Source: Thalassocella blandensis (GTDB taxonomy: Bacteria > Pseudomonadota > Gammaproteobacteria > Pseudomonadales > Cellvibrionaceae). Taken from it: a DNA stretch of 64,000 nt. The DNA is taken from NCBI GenBank assembly GCA_902141825.1, contig CABFPG010000004.1, positions 1-64,000 of the forward strand, written 5' to 3'. The notes below the pieces were generated by a model. That model had not been told where the DNA came from and searched no databases. It saw only the letters and a program-made list of their open reading frames with translations. The position numbers were made by a program, and so were the translations under genes. Shown here piece after piece: positions 18,688 to 28,408 of the stretch (the first letter of the stretch is position 1; each line of letters begins with the position of its first letter).

Positions 18688-20019
18688 ATGGAACACAATC
18701 AACAGTACACCGGCCTGGGAAGATTACTGCTAATTGCAAATCTTTCCATTTTAATGATTGGTCTTGGTTTTGCGGTTCGCACTAACATTGCCATTAACCT
18801 GCAGCATGATATATTCGACAAAATTGATCTTGCCACGTCAACCGCCATGCTGGGGAAAGCACTGGGCGTAACCTTCACAGGTTTTGCATTTACCCTTTTG
18901 TTCGGGAGTGCATTGGTAGACCGCTTAGGTGCGAAACTCATGCTGTTGTTTTCTGCCTTCAGTTACATATTAGGCAGCCTGTTGATTGCAGGTTCAAGCA
19001 TGATGCCAGCAGGCTCGCTCGCGCATGCAACTGTTTTCAGTGGCCTGTTGTTAACCGGCCTGGGCTGGGGCACTGTTGAAGCCGCTTCGAACCCGCTTGT
19101 CGCCAGTATCGATCCACAGAATAAAATACACCGCCTAAACGTTTTGCATGCCTGGTGGCCGGCAGGCATAGTGATAGGAGGGATAAGCGGTGTGCTGATT
19201 GCTCACTTGGGAATTTCCTGGCAATTCAATCTCGGTTTATTAATTATTCCCGGGGGAGTTTTAGCCTATCTCGTCGCCACCTCTCATTTCCCCCCAACCG
19301 AACGGGTAACCTCCGGTGTGAGCTACCTGGAAATGTTCAAAGAATTATTTAAACAGCCATTGTTTTACGTTTTCTGGGCCTGTATGTGGTTAACCGCCAT
19401 CACCGAATTAGCACCGGGTCAATGGGTCGATCTAACCCTAACCCAAGTGGTTGGCATGAAAGGAATCTGGGTTTTAGTCTATGTAAGTATGCTGATGTTT
19501 ATCATGCGACATTTTGCCGGGGCTTTAGCTAAACGCATTTCAGGCGTTGGCATTCTTCTTTGCAGCAGTGTTGTAGCCGCTATTGGCTTATACCTGCTAA
19601 GCCAGGCGAACTCGCCAGTCACAGCGTTTCTCGCCGCAACCGTCTGGGGCATTGGCGTGTGCTACATGTGGCCCACCATGCTGGCAAACGTTTCAGAACG
19701 GTTCCCGCGCGGCGGCGCCCTGTTCTTAGGGTTAATGGGGTTTGCGGGCGGCATGGCAATCCAATTTACACTCCCTATGATGGGCCAGATTTTTGACCAG
19801 GCAAAAATCAATGCTGCGGGTGGCGTGGAAAAACTTGCCCTTCTCCAGGGGAGTGAGCTCGAGGCCGTGCTTCGTCTGGCATCTATTGAATCATTTAGTT
19901 CTGTTGCAATTGTCCCCGTTTTGCTAATTCCTGTTTTTGGGTTAATATGGCTTTTCGATAAAAAAAATAACGATAAAAGTACGATCAGTTCTCACTCAAA
20001 AGCACACGAGCTAAAATAA
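18688..20019 (+). CDS. MFS sugar transporter
   Basis: A 443-residue inner-membrane protein with about 12 hydrophobic segments, charged cytoplasmic loops (VDRLGAKLML after the second segment) and the conserved aromatic/proline features of major facilitator carriers (GIGVCYMWPTMLANVSERFP in the second half). Being the last gene of the oxidoreductase-isomerase operon, it probably imports the sugar they convert. Substrate and coupling ion are unknown. Its start ATG is 47 bp after the isomerase stop. Confidence 0.9.
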   Translation: MEHNQQYTGLGRLLLIANLSILMIGLGFAVRTNIAINLQHDIFDKIDLATSTAMLGKALGVTFTGFAFTLLFGSALVDRLGAKLMLLFSAFSYILGSLLIAGSSMMPAGSLAHATVFSGLLLTGLGWGTVEAASNPLVASIDPQNKIHRLNVLHAWWPAGIVIGGISGVLIAHLGISWQFNLGLLIIPGGVLAYLVATSHFPPTERVTSGVSYLEMFKELFKQPLFYVFWACMWLTAITELAPGQWVDLTLTQVVGMKGIWVLVYVSMLMFIMRHFAGALAKRISGVGILLCSSVVAAIGLYLLSQANSPVTAFLAATVWGIGVCYMWPTMLANVSERFPRGGALFLGLMGFAGGMAIQFTLPMMGQIFDQAKINAAGGVEKLALLQGSELEAVLRLASIESFSSVAIVPVLLIPVFGLIWLFDKKNNDKSTISSHSKAHELK

Positions 20020-20026
20020 AAAGCAA

Positions 20027-20070
20027 AGATGAATTACAAATAGATGAATTACAAATAGATGAATAACAAT
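20027..20070. repeat. 15-bp tandem repeat (AGATGAATTACAAAT), about 3 copies
   Basis: Two perfect copies (20027-20041, 20042-20056) and a third with small changes begin 7 bp after the stop codon of the MFS transporter. They do not encode part of the protein. Confidence 0.85.
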
Positions 20071-20132
20071 AAGAAGTGGATAAGAAAAAAATAAGAAAAC
20101 GATAAAAAGCCAGGCAAGAAGCCAAACAGAAA

Positions 20133-20156
20133 GTGACGCCTGCACCAGAGCGTCAC
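20133..20156 (+). terminator. Hairpin after the sugar-transport operon
   Basis: A 7-bp perfect stem (GTGACGC and GCGTCAC, 10-nt loop) about 110 bp after the transporter stop. There is no T-run directly after it, so it is only a candidate. The remaining sequence up to 20419 is AT-rich and should contain the promoter of the PAS-AraC regulator, but no gene is seen. Confidence 0.4.
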
Positions 20157-20419
20157 CATAAGGTAACAAGCCTTGCAGCCTTAGAAAACACACATTTGCT
20201 TTTGAATATACCTATAAAATATATATTATTGCAGCAGGCACGGAAACCGCAAAAAAATCCGCAAGAAAAATAATCACCGGATTTTTAAAACGCATAGTAT
20301 CTGCTGCTCGCTATGCATTTAGCTTATTACACAGTACAAAAACACTAACAGCAGAATAAAGCAGTCTAGCTGACAAAGCTCATATAAAAAATAACATCGC
20401 AACAAGAGCGGCGAAGATC

Positions 20420-21202
20420 ATGGACTCCGACAATATATACAACTTCTATCAACTGAACGATGTTACCCCGCCCAGTGAATTGTTTAACACATTCACAGAC
20501 ACATTTTATTTTGCAAAGAACACCCACGGCGCATTTGTCTATGCAAACCAGCTTTTATACGATCACTTCGATCTGGACCACCCGGAAGATGTTATTGGAA
20601 AAACAGATGCAGATTTTTTTCGTCCGGTTATCTGCGAACAAATAAAAAAAGATGACATCAGCGTCATGCACGGCACGGTTATTACAAACAAACTGGAATT
20701 AATAGAAGACGGCAGCGATGATGTACACTGGTTAATCACATCAAAAATGGCGCTACGCAATTCACGCGGAGAAATTGTAGGTGTAGAAGGCGTAAGTCGG
20801 GATGCGCGTCGTGCTCAAGCTAACATTAAACAATACAATGTATTTCACAAATGCATTAGCTACATGCAAAAAAACTTCAAAACTACAATATACATCGAGC
20901 ATCTGGCCGATCTCGCATGCATGTCCGTCAGCACATTCGAACGGAGATTTAAAAAGCAATTTAGTTACACTCCAAAGCAACATATTAAACGCCTGCGCAT
21001 TCAAGAAGCCTGTCGCCTGCTGCGATCAGGCGTTAGTATTCAGCACGCCGCTGCAGAATGTGGTTTTTGCGACCAGAGCTATTTCACGCATGAATTTCGG
21101 ACATTAATGGGAAGAACACCAAAAAACTTCCAGCGAGATGCCTTGGCAAGGGAGTATCGATCTCAAGCTGAAGAATCACTGCCCTTAAGTAGTTGCTCTT
21201 AA
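20420..21202 (+). CDS. PAS-domain AraC-family transcriptional regulator
   Basis: A 260-residue regulator. The N-terminal PAS domain (about 20-130; FYFAKNTHGAFVYANQLLYD, VIGKTDADFF, GVEGVSRDA) senses a ligand or redox signal. The C-terminal AraC/XylS DNA-binding domain (about 145-240) has both helix-turn-helices (IEHLADLACMSVSTFERRFK and IQHAAAECGFCDQSYFTHEF). It lacks the usual cupin sensor. It lies between the oxidoreductase-isomerase-MFS operon and a TonB receptor gene on the same strand and is probably the local regulator of both. Confidence 0.9.
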   Translation: MDSDNIYNFYQLNDVTPPSELFNTFTDTFYFAKNTHGAFVYANQLLYDHFDLDHPEDVIGKTDADFFRPVICEQIKKDDISVMHGTVITNKLELIEDGSDDVHWLITSKMALRNSRGEIVGVEGVSRDARRAQANIKQYNVFHKCISYMQKNFKTTIYIEHLADLACMSVSTFERRFKKQFSYTPKQHIKRLRIQEACRLLRSGVSIQHAAAECGFCDQSYFTHEFRTLMGRTPKNFQRDALAREYRSQAEESLPLSSCS

Positions 21203-21231
21203 ATAGTTTCTCTTAAATAGTTGCTCTTAAA
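21190..21231. repeat. 14-bp tandem repeat (TAGTTGCTCTTAAA), 3 copies spanning a stop codon
   Basis: Three head-to-tail copies, the middle one with a single change. The first includes the last codons and the TAA of the PAS-AraC gene (Ser-Cys-Ser-stop). The copies beyond the stop therefore look like duplications of the gene's own 3' end. Confidence 0.85.
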
Positions 21232-21627
21232 TAAATATTACTGAGCAGCGGTATTTGAGAATATCTTTTTGAAAAATGCGTCATTTACAACTCTATTTAT
21301 TCGAGCCTCTTACTTGAACTTCTCGACATCACGGATACAACCCAGAAGTTCTATTTCCCATACTATTTACCCCATGCTCTTTTTGCATTCTGTTCTTTCA
21401 CGCCTGATTCCCTTACCATCACATTTCGCCATTCTCCATTCGTTTTACTAAGAGTCCATGTGTTGCATCTAGCTGTATACGGTTTAGCGTCACATTACAG
21501 ATACGATTGCCGAAAAAACAACAAAAATCGAAATAAGCGTTATAAACCTCAACGCATAGCGCGGTGTATTCTTAGCAGCAGCCTATTAGCTACCCATTAT
21601 AAAAATAACGAATTGGAGTGAAATACC
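21203..21627. other. Intergenic, leader of the TonB receptor gene
   Basis: About 425 bp with no convincing gene beyond the end of the tandem repeat. It must carry the promoter of the TonB receptor. A GGAGTG ribosome site lies just before its start codon. Confidence 0.45.
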
Positions 21628-24135
21628 ATGGTGCTACGCCAACGAAAACTAGCATTCGCCCTTAGTCAGATAATAGCTTCCACTTATTTTGGCACAGCCA
21701 TTTCTGCTACAGCCCAGGAAACTGACGAAAACGCACAAAATAATTATGCGCTAGAACAGGTCATTGTGACTGCGCGTAAAAAAACGGAGAACTTACAAAC
21801 AGTTCCAGATACTGTTGCAGTACTTTCCGGCTCCGCAGTGGAGCGTGCAAATATAACCTCTGCTCGTGACGTTACCTCCCGTATGCCGAACGTCTCCATT
21901 ATGGAATCTCTCAGTCCTACGTCTACATTTGTCATTGTGCGAGGCATTTCATCTGTCAGAAACTCAGAGCCCGCAGTTGCCGTGGTCGTCGATGGCGTGC
22001 AGGTGGGCAGTGCTTCAGAAGTATCTCAATCTTATTATGATGTGGAACAAATAGAATTGTTAAAAGGTCCACAAGGCGCCTTGTATGGAAGAAATGCCTT
22101 AGGTGGTGCACTAATTATTACCTCCAAAAAGCCCACATCCAATATGGAAGGCAAAATAAATATTGGAACCGGAGGGAATGGTCTCAAAGAAGTGTCCGCG
22201 TCTATTTCGGGCCCTCTGGCAGACACCTTATTCTTCCGTGTTGCAGGCAATCAGAAAACCTTTGATGGAACCATCGAAAATCAATACTTAAAACGAGTAT
22301 TGGAACGAAACTACATTGCGCACACCGGAAGCGCCGAGAAAAATACGTACATGGATTTTGAGGATAACGAGGACTTCCGAGTACAACTTTTATGGGAGCC
22401 GACAGATCGTACCTCGATCGACTATCGCTATTCGGAAAACAACCTGGAAACAGGCGCTATGTGGTATCGCAACATTTACCGCCTGGAATCCGATCCGGAA
22501 CAAAGTTATGAATTCCCGATTAACTCCAATGGTAATCCAACGGCTATTCGTTCACTGGACAATCATACGTTACGCTTTAAACATGCATTCGACAACTCTG
22601 AGCTGAGCTGGTTGACCAGTCATACAGACACTAACGAACGATACGGTGTTGCAGGCGAAGTACGCGGCCACGACAGAACCGGAAATGTTCACTTTTTTAC
22701 CGGCCCGTTTGTGAATGAATTTGTCGACAGCCTGACGAATCAAGTTGATATAGATTTCTTTACGGAGAATCTAGCGGGCAACCTGGGTGGTAACTTTGTT
22801 GGCAGTGACCAGTACTATGACATTCAGACCCTGTCTTCTGAGCTTCGATTCAGCGCAGACGGTGATCGACTAAGTTATGTCACGGGTGCTTATCTTTTAT
22901 TAACTGACCGCGCGGATACTATCCGAGCCACCTGGGAAACTCCGGACGGCGAGCCGTTTGACTGCGAACCGCTGTATGAAGGCGGGCCAGCCATTACCGA
23001 TTTTAGTACCTGCAACGGACTGTTCTATGCCACCCAGAATGAACAGGACAACGTCGCTTGGGCAGTATTCGCCAGTGCCGACTATATGTTGAATGACGAA
23101 TTCACGATTACGTTAGCCGGGCGTTATGATACGGATAAACGTGAAGTCACGAGAATAGATGGCCCCACCGTCGACACCAACGGCTTAGGAGTTGGCAACA
23201 TATCCCTTGGCGGTGCAGATTGTGACTCCGATGCAGACCCGGAAAACTGTGCTGCGGCAGGCTCGAAAATCAGCGAAACCTTCAGCGCCTTTCAACCGAA
23301 AATGTCTCTCGCATATACCCCTAACGATGAATTGACTTTATACGGCACCATCGCTCGAGGATTTCGCAGTGGTGGATTCAATGCCTCGGGCGCTTTGCTG
23401 ACCGATAGTTATGACAAGGAAACACTCGACAGTTTTGAAATCGGTTCAAAAATGACAATGCTGGATGGGCGAGTTCGCACCACGGCTGCCGCATTTTTCC
23501 AGCAATATGAAAATGCTCAGCAATTTGAATTTGACGGCAATATCTTTGTACAAAGTCTTTACAACATACCGGAAAGTGAAATCTATGGCATTGAAGGCAC
23601 TATTGATTTTGCTGCAACCGAAAACCTTACGCTAAGTGCAGGATTTGGCTGGATGGACTCAGAAATTGTGGAGTTTGATGATGCCATTTTTGCACGACTA
23701 GAATCCGAGTTGCTCGCTCGCACAGCAAACAGCGTTAAATTGCCAGCCGGCACTCAAGCAGCATTTGACAAGCAGTTTGAGGGCGAACACATGCCGAATT
23801 TCGCGCACAAAACGGGAAATGTATCCATCGTTCATCATCTGCCTATCGGTAGCCGCGCGCTCACAACACAAATTGACGTGAGCTACATGGCAGATCGCTA
23901 CTGGTGGATAGATGGGCAGGACATTCAGGACCCAGTCACCTTGTTGGACTCCAGTATCGCCTACGAAGTAGATGACAATCTACAGTTTCAATTGTGGTGT
24001 AAAAACTGTGCGGACGAAGAATACGATTCAGAATACGCTCCTGGCGAAAAGGAGCTTTTCGGCGGAGCCATGAAAGATGTTGCCTACCGTGCGCGAGGCC
24101 GCACTTGGGGCGTCAAAGCTAAATATGACTTTTAA
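21628..24135 (+). CDS. TonB-dependent outer-membrane receptor
   Basis: An 835-residue receptor with a signal peptide (about 1-31, ending near ATA-QE), TonB box LEQVIVTARKK (about residues 46-56), and a plug domain (VPDTVAVLSG, RDVTSRMPNVSI, VIVRGISSV, VAVVVDGVQVG, IELLKGPQGALYGRNALGG). A 22-strand-type barrel follows, ending in KAKYDF with a terminal Phe. The plug motifs are those of the large iron-complex/carbohydrate receptor family common in Sphingomonas and Cellvibrio-type bacteria. No Fur box is seen upstream. Its position next to a sugar cluster suggests a glycan or glycoside ligand. It ends in a strong terminator. Confidence 0.92.
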   Translation: MVLRQRKLAFALSQIIASTYFGTAISATAQETDENAQNNYALEQVIVTARKKTENLQTVPDTVAVLSGSAVERANITSARDVTSRMPNVSIMESLSPTSTFVIVRGISSVRNSEPAVAVVVDGVQVGSASEVSQSYYDVEQIELLKGPQGALYGRNALGGALIITSKKPTSNMEGKINIGTGGNGLKEVSASISGPLADTLFFRVAGNQKTFDGTIENQYLKRVLERNYIAHTGSAEKNTYMDFEDNEDFRVQLLWEPTDRTSIDYRYSENNLETGAMWYRNIYRLESDPEQSYEFPINSNGNPTAIRSLDNHTLRFKHAFDNSELSWLTSHTDTNERYGVAGEVRGHDRTGNVHFFTGPFVNEFVDSLTNQVDIDFFTENLAGNLGGNFVGSDQYYDIQTLSSELRFSADGDRLSYVTGAYLLLTDRADTIRATWETPDGEPFDCEPLYEGGPAITDFSTCNGLFYATQNEQDNVAWAVFASADYMLNDEFTITLAGRYDTDKREVTRIDGPTVDTNGLGVGNISLGGADCDSDADPENCAAAGSKISETFSAFQPKMSLAYTPNDELTLYGTIARGFRSGGFNASGALLTDSYDKETLDSFEIGSKMTMLDGRVRTTAAAFFQQYENAQQFEFDGNIFVQSLYNIPESEIYGIEGTIDFAATENLTLSAGFGWMDSEIVEFDDAIFARLESELLARTANSVKLPAGTQAAFDKQFEGEHMPNFAHKTGNVSIVHHLPIGSRALTTQIDVSYMADRYWWIDGQDIQDPVTLLDSSIAYEVDDNLQFQLWCKNCADEEYDSEYAPGEKELFGGAMKDVAYRARGRTWGVKAKYDF

Positions 24136-24173
24136 CCGCGAACGAGCGTAAACCACCCTCTCCCCCAAGCGGT

Positions 24174-24223
24174 AAGCGGATCATGAATACCCGTCATCAC
24201 GAGTAGCGTTTCATGATCCGCTT
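24174..24223 (+). terminator. Intrinsic terminator of the TonB receptor gene
   Basis: A 14-bp perfect stem (AAGCGGATCATGAA and TTCATGATCCGCTT) with a 22-nt loop, followed by ATTTTCTCTT, between the receptor and the convergent porin-like gene. Confidence 0.85.
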
Positions 24224-24271
24224 ATTTTCTCTTAATCCTAAAAAATTAAGCGTAAAGGGACGCTAATAACC

Positions 24272-25498
24272 TTAGAAAATAAAGGATGTTTCAAGCATAA
24301 AGCCGCCCCAGTCACTGCCAATTTGACCAGCTGAATTTTCTTCTTCTACTTGATTCACGAACTCGCCTTTGAAAAGGATATTATCGCGATAGAAGTATCC
24401 AACACCCAACTGAACACGACTGAGAAGATCTTCATCTTCTACCCCTTCAGACTCGTTGGTGACAGCGGTATAACGAGCAGCAACATATGTTTTTTCATTG
24501 AAATAGAAAGTGCCTTCCAAGCCATAAAAACTTACCTCGCTCTCCTCTTCTATAAAGCCAACGGACTGTACCGCTACGGTACGATTACCACCGGCATCAG
24601 CAAAACTGAAATCATCCGTCAATTGACCAATCCAGCTGCGCAATATTAAAGATTCAGATTCTGTTTTGAACTGGCCGTCCACCAAAAATCCCTGTGTGTC
24701 CAATCCGGGGATTAACCCCATGTGGGTATTGCGGATACTGTCGGTACCCGAGCTTGGAAAGCGGTAGTTATCGCCATCACCGGTATAGAAACCTGCACGC
24801 ACAATATTGCTCGCACCGTTGCGAACCTGGTCACCGTGATTCGAACTGGAGAAGCTGGCACCTAGTCCAAATTGATCAGAAAAATCGAAAGAGGCTTTAC
24901 CAATATATGTCAGTCCTCTATCACCACCGAAGGATTCACCAAAATCGGAACTGCTGATAGTAAAATCCCATTTGAGCTGGCCATGATCACCAAACATTTT
25001 CATACCTTCGGCCGCGCCCGCCATATCAGCAGGCGAATTTCCAATAAGCGGATTACTCTGCACGTCAGCGCCATCGGAATACCCACGATAGGTAAACATT
25101 CCTGTTCCAACCGTCCCTATCTGGTAGGTTAAAGTATCATTCAGCGCGAAATTCACCACCGCAAAATCAATATGGGGCGTGTAATCCACACCGAAGTCAT
25201 TGGGCTCTTCACTAAATTCAACGTAGGCTGTCACATTATCAGCAAGGGTCACATCAAAGCCCAAAGCATAACGGAAACGATTGAAACCTGGAGACATATT
25301 GCTGTCTTCTTCGAAAAACGCACCATCATCGGCTTCAATGGCTTGCATGCCTTGCGACATCCACCCTTTTAATTTCACGCGTTTAAAAAATTCTTCAGAA
25401 AGGTTATCGGTATCCGCAAACACTGTTGGAGCAAGTAAACTGCCGCTGCAAATTAGCAGCCGTGTAGCCAGACTTAAGCTTGATGATAATTTATTCAT
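24272..25498 (-). CDS. Porin-like outer-membrane beta-barrel protein
   Basis: A 408-residue protein with a signal peptide (cleavage near VFA-DT), regularly alternating amphipathic strands throughout, and a C-terminal phenylalanine (MLETSFIF), as in outer-membrane barrels. Acidic loops are common. No named family was recognised. It resembles the phosphate-selective or carbohydrate-selective porins in size and strand pattern. It is transcribed divergently from the first mannitol AraC-type regulator gene, so it may let polyols through the outer membrane, which is inference. Confidence 0.72.
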   Translation of the reverse strand: MNKLSSSLSLATRLLICSGSLLAPTVFADTDNLSEEFFKRVKLKGWMSQGMQAIEADDGAFFEEDSNMSPGFNRFRYALGFDVTLADNVTAYVEFSEEPNDFGVDYTPHIDFAVVNFALNDTLTYQIGTVGTGMFTYRGYSDGADVQSNPLIGNSPADMAGAAEGMKMFGDHGQLKWDFTISSSDFGESFGGDRGLTYIGKASFDFSDQFGLGASFSSSNHGDQVRNGASNIVRAGFYTGDGDNYRFPSSGTDSIRNTHMGLIPGLDTQGFLVDGQFKTESESLILRSWIGQLTDDFSFADAGGNRTVAVQSVGFIEEESEVSFYGLEGTFYFNEKTYVAARYTAVTNESEGVEDEDLLSRVQLGVGYFYRDNILFKGEFVNQVEEENSAGQIGSDWGGFMLETSFIF

Positions 25499-25947
25499 AG
25501 CATTTCTCTTACGTTATTGTTTTAATGTGAATGTGTTAAATTTTGTAGTTGTCGTTTTTCGTAGACCTAACTCTTCGACTGTTTGCGGTAAGAAATCCCT
25601 GACGTTTTGAAGGCCATAGGTATCCCTGCAAATCAATAACGATTTACAAAATTTAATCGGTTAGCGCTGAAATCTTTTTTGCATTACAACGCGCAAAGAT
25701 ATATGACGACAAATACAGATACAGACTAATGTCTATACTTTTTTGATTGCACGCCTACCACAAAACACTGTTAGAATTGGCAAACCCCAAAAAGGCTGTA
25801 TCTGCATAAAACACAAAACCTGCGCAATAAAACTGTAAAACTGATAGCAATAAAAATAATAAATGCGCCAGATCAACACTTACGAGCATTGTGTGTTTAT
25901 GCCCCGTAAAGAGCTGAGCAACTCACTCAATTTGAAAGCAAACGATC
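25499..25947. other. Divergent promoter region, porin/AraC regulator
   Basis: About 450 AT-rich base pairs between divergent genes. Weak GCA-containing direct repeats at roughly helical spacing (around 25780, 25804, 25824, 25847) recall the stronger motif found upstream of mtlD and mtlE, but the match is too poor to call an operator. No gene is seen. Confidence 0.4.
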
Positions 25948-26868
25948 ATGACACTACAAAAAGTACAGAAGCTGCAAAAAGCACAGAAAGAAAAAATAAA
26001 GCCGGAATACGAATGGGTGGCCAAACGTGAAGATGAATCCATTCGCTACTTGCAACACGGCTACCCCAGTGAACTCGTACGCTGGCATTATCACCAGGAA
26101 TATGAGTTACACTATATTGTCGAAACTCAAGGCAAGGTATTTGTTGGGGATTATATCGGCAACTTCAAACCCGACAGTCTTATCCTTGTCGGCCCCAGCT
26201 TGCCACACAACTGGGTGAGTGAAATGGAGGCGGGTCAATCCGTAGCAGTGCGGGATCTCGTGGTGAACTTTAATCACAAATTTATTGAAACCTGCGAAAC
26301 AGCATTCCCGGAGATGCAGGTTATTGCTCCTTTCTGGGAGCGCGCCATGTTTGGCATTGAGTTTCTTGATCCGAATGTCATACAACAATCCCGACAGTAT
26401 CTGGCCGAGATTTCGGCATCTACCGGATTTAGGCGTTTAACGCGATTCTGGTCTTTAATCGAGCTGCTGGCCGCCACTCCGGACTATAAAATATTGTCCA
26501 GCTCATCCTTTCAATCTCGGTTGGATCACAAAATTCTCAAACAGATGAGCAAAGTAATTCACTACATCATGGACAATTACGATACCAATATATCGCAGGA
26601 AGAAGTCGCTGAAATAGTGGATATGAGTACCACTTACTTCTCAAAAATATTCAAAAAAACAACCGGACATCGCTTCGTATCCTTCGTTAACAATTACCGC
26701 ATTAATAAAGCATGTGAATTGCTTGCCCACACTGAAGAACCTGTGACAAGTATTTGTTTTACCGTAGGTTTTAATAACATCGCCAACTTTAATCGTCAGT
26801 TTTACAGCCTCAAAAACATGACACCAACTGATTATCGCAAGTCTGCACTGGATGGCCTGTATAAATAG
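25948..26868 (+). CDS. AraC-family regulator of polyol use, MtlR-like (copy 1)
   Basis: A 306-residue regulator with an N-terminal cupin-type sensor (LVRWHYHQEYELHYI, VGDYIGNFKPDSLILVGPSL, PHNW; about residues 35-100). The C-terminal AraC DNA-binding domain (about 205-300) contains ISQEEVAEIVDMSTTYFSKI and TSICFTVGFNNIANFNRQFY. Known MtlR of Pseudomonas is an activator of the mtl operon of the same size and family. A close paralogue is at 35227-36135. It precedes the permease genes at 27444 in the same direction. The first residues are Lys/Gln-rich and the start may lie further downstream. Confidence 0.85.
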   Translation: MTLQKVQKLQKAQKEKIKPEYEWVAKREDESIRYLQHGYPSELVRWHYHQEYELHYIVETQGKVFVGDYIGNFKPDSLILVGPSLPHNWVSEMEAGQSVAVRDLVVNFNHKFIETCETAFPEMQVIAPFWERAMFGIEFLDPNVIQQSRQYLAEISASTGFRRLTRFWSLIELLAATPDYKILSSSSFQSRLDHKILKQMSKVIHYIMDNYDTNISQEEVAEIVDMSTTYFSKIFKKTTGHRFVSFVNNYRINKACELLAHTEEPVTSICFTVGFNNIANFNRQFYSLKNMTPTDYRKSALDGLYK

Positions 26869-27191
26869 GCCATCCCCCACCTGAATTGCCGTCGTCTATA
26901 GATTCCATCCTTCTCAGATCTTTCGCTATCACCGGTTTTGCGCTTTCTCTGGCCTCGTCGCATCACCAGGAAGTGGTCACGATAAAATCGCGAGAAATAC
27001 TATAGAAAACGGTATCAAAATCCACATTTATGACGCCTTTTATCGATTTTATTCCATGAGCCAAGGCCTCATGGCAAAAAAGTATCAGTAAATCTTCCAT
27101 AAAGTGTTTGTTGTAGAACTTGGATTTTCGTTTAAATAGCTCAAATAGAGTTTTACTCACTCACAACATAATAATAATTTAGAGAGTCACC

Positions 27192-27296
27192 ATGGCTATT
27201 ATTTCTATCAAAACCCTCCCAATTCATACGTATAAACGCCTCGCGTACGGTCGTTATTCTGCCTGCAACACTCAACGTCAGGCCCAGAAAAACTAA
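27192..27296 (+). CDS. Possible 34-residue small protein or leader peptide
   Basis: An ATG preceded by AGAGAG at good spacing opens a 34-codon frame (MAIISIKTLPIHTYKRLAYG..., ending RQAQKN). The product is strongly basic with no signal peptide. It lies between the AraC regulator and the permease gene, 150 bp before the latter. No hairpin of an attenuator is evident. It may be a real small gene or chance. The stretch 26869-27191 shows no other gene. Confidence 0.3.
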   Translation: MAIISIKTLPIHTYKRLAYGRYSACNTQRQAQKN

Positions 27297-27333
27297 TTCG
27301 AATTTACAAAAAAGGCGAAAAAAACTTTCTTTG

Positions 27334-27341
27334 TTTGTGCC
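27334..27341 (-). promoter_or_regulatory. Candidate regulator half-site upstream of mtlF
   Basis: On the minus strand this reads GGCACAAA, identical to the core of the repeated TTGGCACAAAT element upstream of mtlE. It lies about 105 bp before the permease start, in the same orientation relative to its gene as the mtlD and mtlE sites. Only one copy is seen here, so support is weak. Confidence 0.3.
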
Positions 27342-27443
27342 TTGAAGAGCCGCTTTTAGCTTTTTAAAGCCTCTTCACTGCAATGGAAAAATTTGACCAT
27401 CACGGACAATGAAGAAGTGTTTTACAATTGGGAGAACCACGAA

Positions 27444-28397
27444 ATGGGCACCAGTATAACGATGAGCAATACAAATCAGCACAATGCATCGGCAGCTTCT
27501 ACCAAGACACCTTTGCCGACCCCCTTAAAACCCAGGAAATCCCTCGGTTCATTTTTAGTCACTCCCTCGGTTTTAATTCTTTTGGTATGGATGATCGTAC
27601 CACTGGCGATGACGATTTATTTTTCGTTAATCCGCTACAATCTTCTTTACCCCGGAGACAACGAACTCGTCTGGTTAGAAAATTTCGAATTTTTCGTCAC
27701 AGATGATGGCTTTTTTGCTGGCATAAGTAACACGTTAATTTTAGTCGGCTCCGTACTTGTGATTACCGTAGCCATGGGTGTTGGTATTTCTGTATTAATC
27801 AATTCTAGTTTTTGGGGCCAGGGAATTGTTCGCGTTCTCTTGATTTCACCATTTTTCATTATGCCCACCGTCAGTTCACTGGTTTGGAAGAATCTTATTT
27901 TTCATCCCGTTTCCGGGGTGCTCGCGGCAATATGGCAATTCTTCGGTGCAACACCTATCGACTGGTTTACTACGTATCCACTACTTTCCATTATTATTAT
28001 TGTTGCCTGGCAGTGGCTGCCCTTTGCCATTTTGTTGTTTGTCACCGCGCTACAGTCACTGGATCAGGAACAACAGGAAGCTGCTCGCTTAGATGGTGCG
28101 GGCTCTTGGTCAATTTTTTATTACCTTACCCTTCCCCACCTGGCACGACCGATCGCCGTTGTAGTAATGATCGAAACTATTTTCCTTCTATCACTCTTCG
28201 CGGAAATTTTTACCACCACTGGTGGCGGGCCCGGGTACGAAACCACAAACCTCGCTTATTTAATTTACAGTCAGGCTCTACTCCAGTTTGACGTAGGCAT
28301 GGCTTCTGCAGGTGGCTTAATCGCCGTGATTCTTGCCAATATCGCCGCGTTCTTTCTAGTACGCGTTATCGGCAAAAACCTTACTGATAAGCCATAA
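27444..28397 (+). CDS. mtlF: Polyol ABC transporter, permease 1
   Basis: A 317-residue inner-membrane permease of a sugar-alcohol ABC importer. ATG 27444 is chosen because GGGAGA precedes it at good spacing. An upstream in-frame TTG at 27393 lacks one. After a Thr/Pro-rich cytoplasmic start (about 1-30) six hydrophobic segments follow. The loop that docks on the ATPase is EAARLDGAGSWSIFYYLTLP (about 208-228), the EAA motif. It forms an operon with permease 2 (11 bp apart) and the ATPase. Equivalent to MtlF/SmoF. Likely substrates are mannitol, glucitol and arabitol. Confidence 0.9.
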   Translation: MGTSITMSNTNQHNASAASTKTPLPTPLKPRKSLGSFLVTPSVLILLVWMIVPLAMTIYFSLIRYNLLYPGDNELVWLENFEFFVTDDGFFAGISNTLILVGSVLVITVAMGVGISVLINSSFWGQGIVRVLLISPFFIMPTVSSLVWKNLIFHPVSGVLAAIWQFFGATPIDWFTTYPLLSIIIIVAWQWLPFAILLFVTALQSLDQEQQEAARLDGAGSWSIFYYLTLPHLARPIAVVVMIETIFLLSLFAEIFTTTGGGPGYETTNLAYLIYSQALLQFDVGMASAGGLIAVILANIAAFFLVRVIGKNLTDKP

Positions 28398-28408
28398 GGA
28401 AAATCGAG

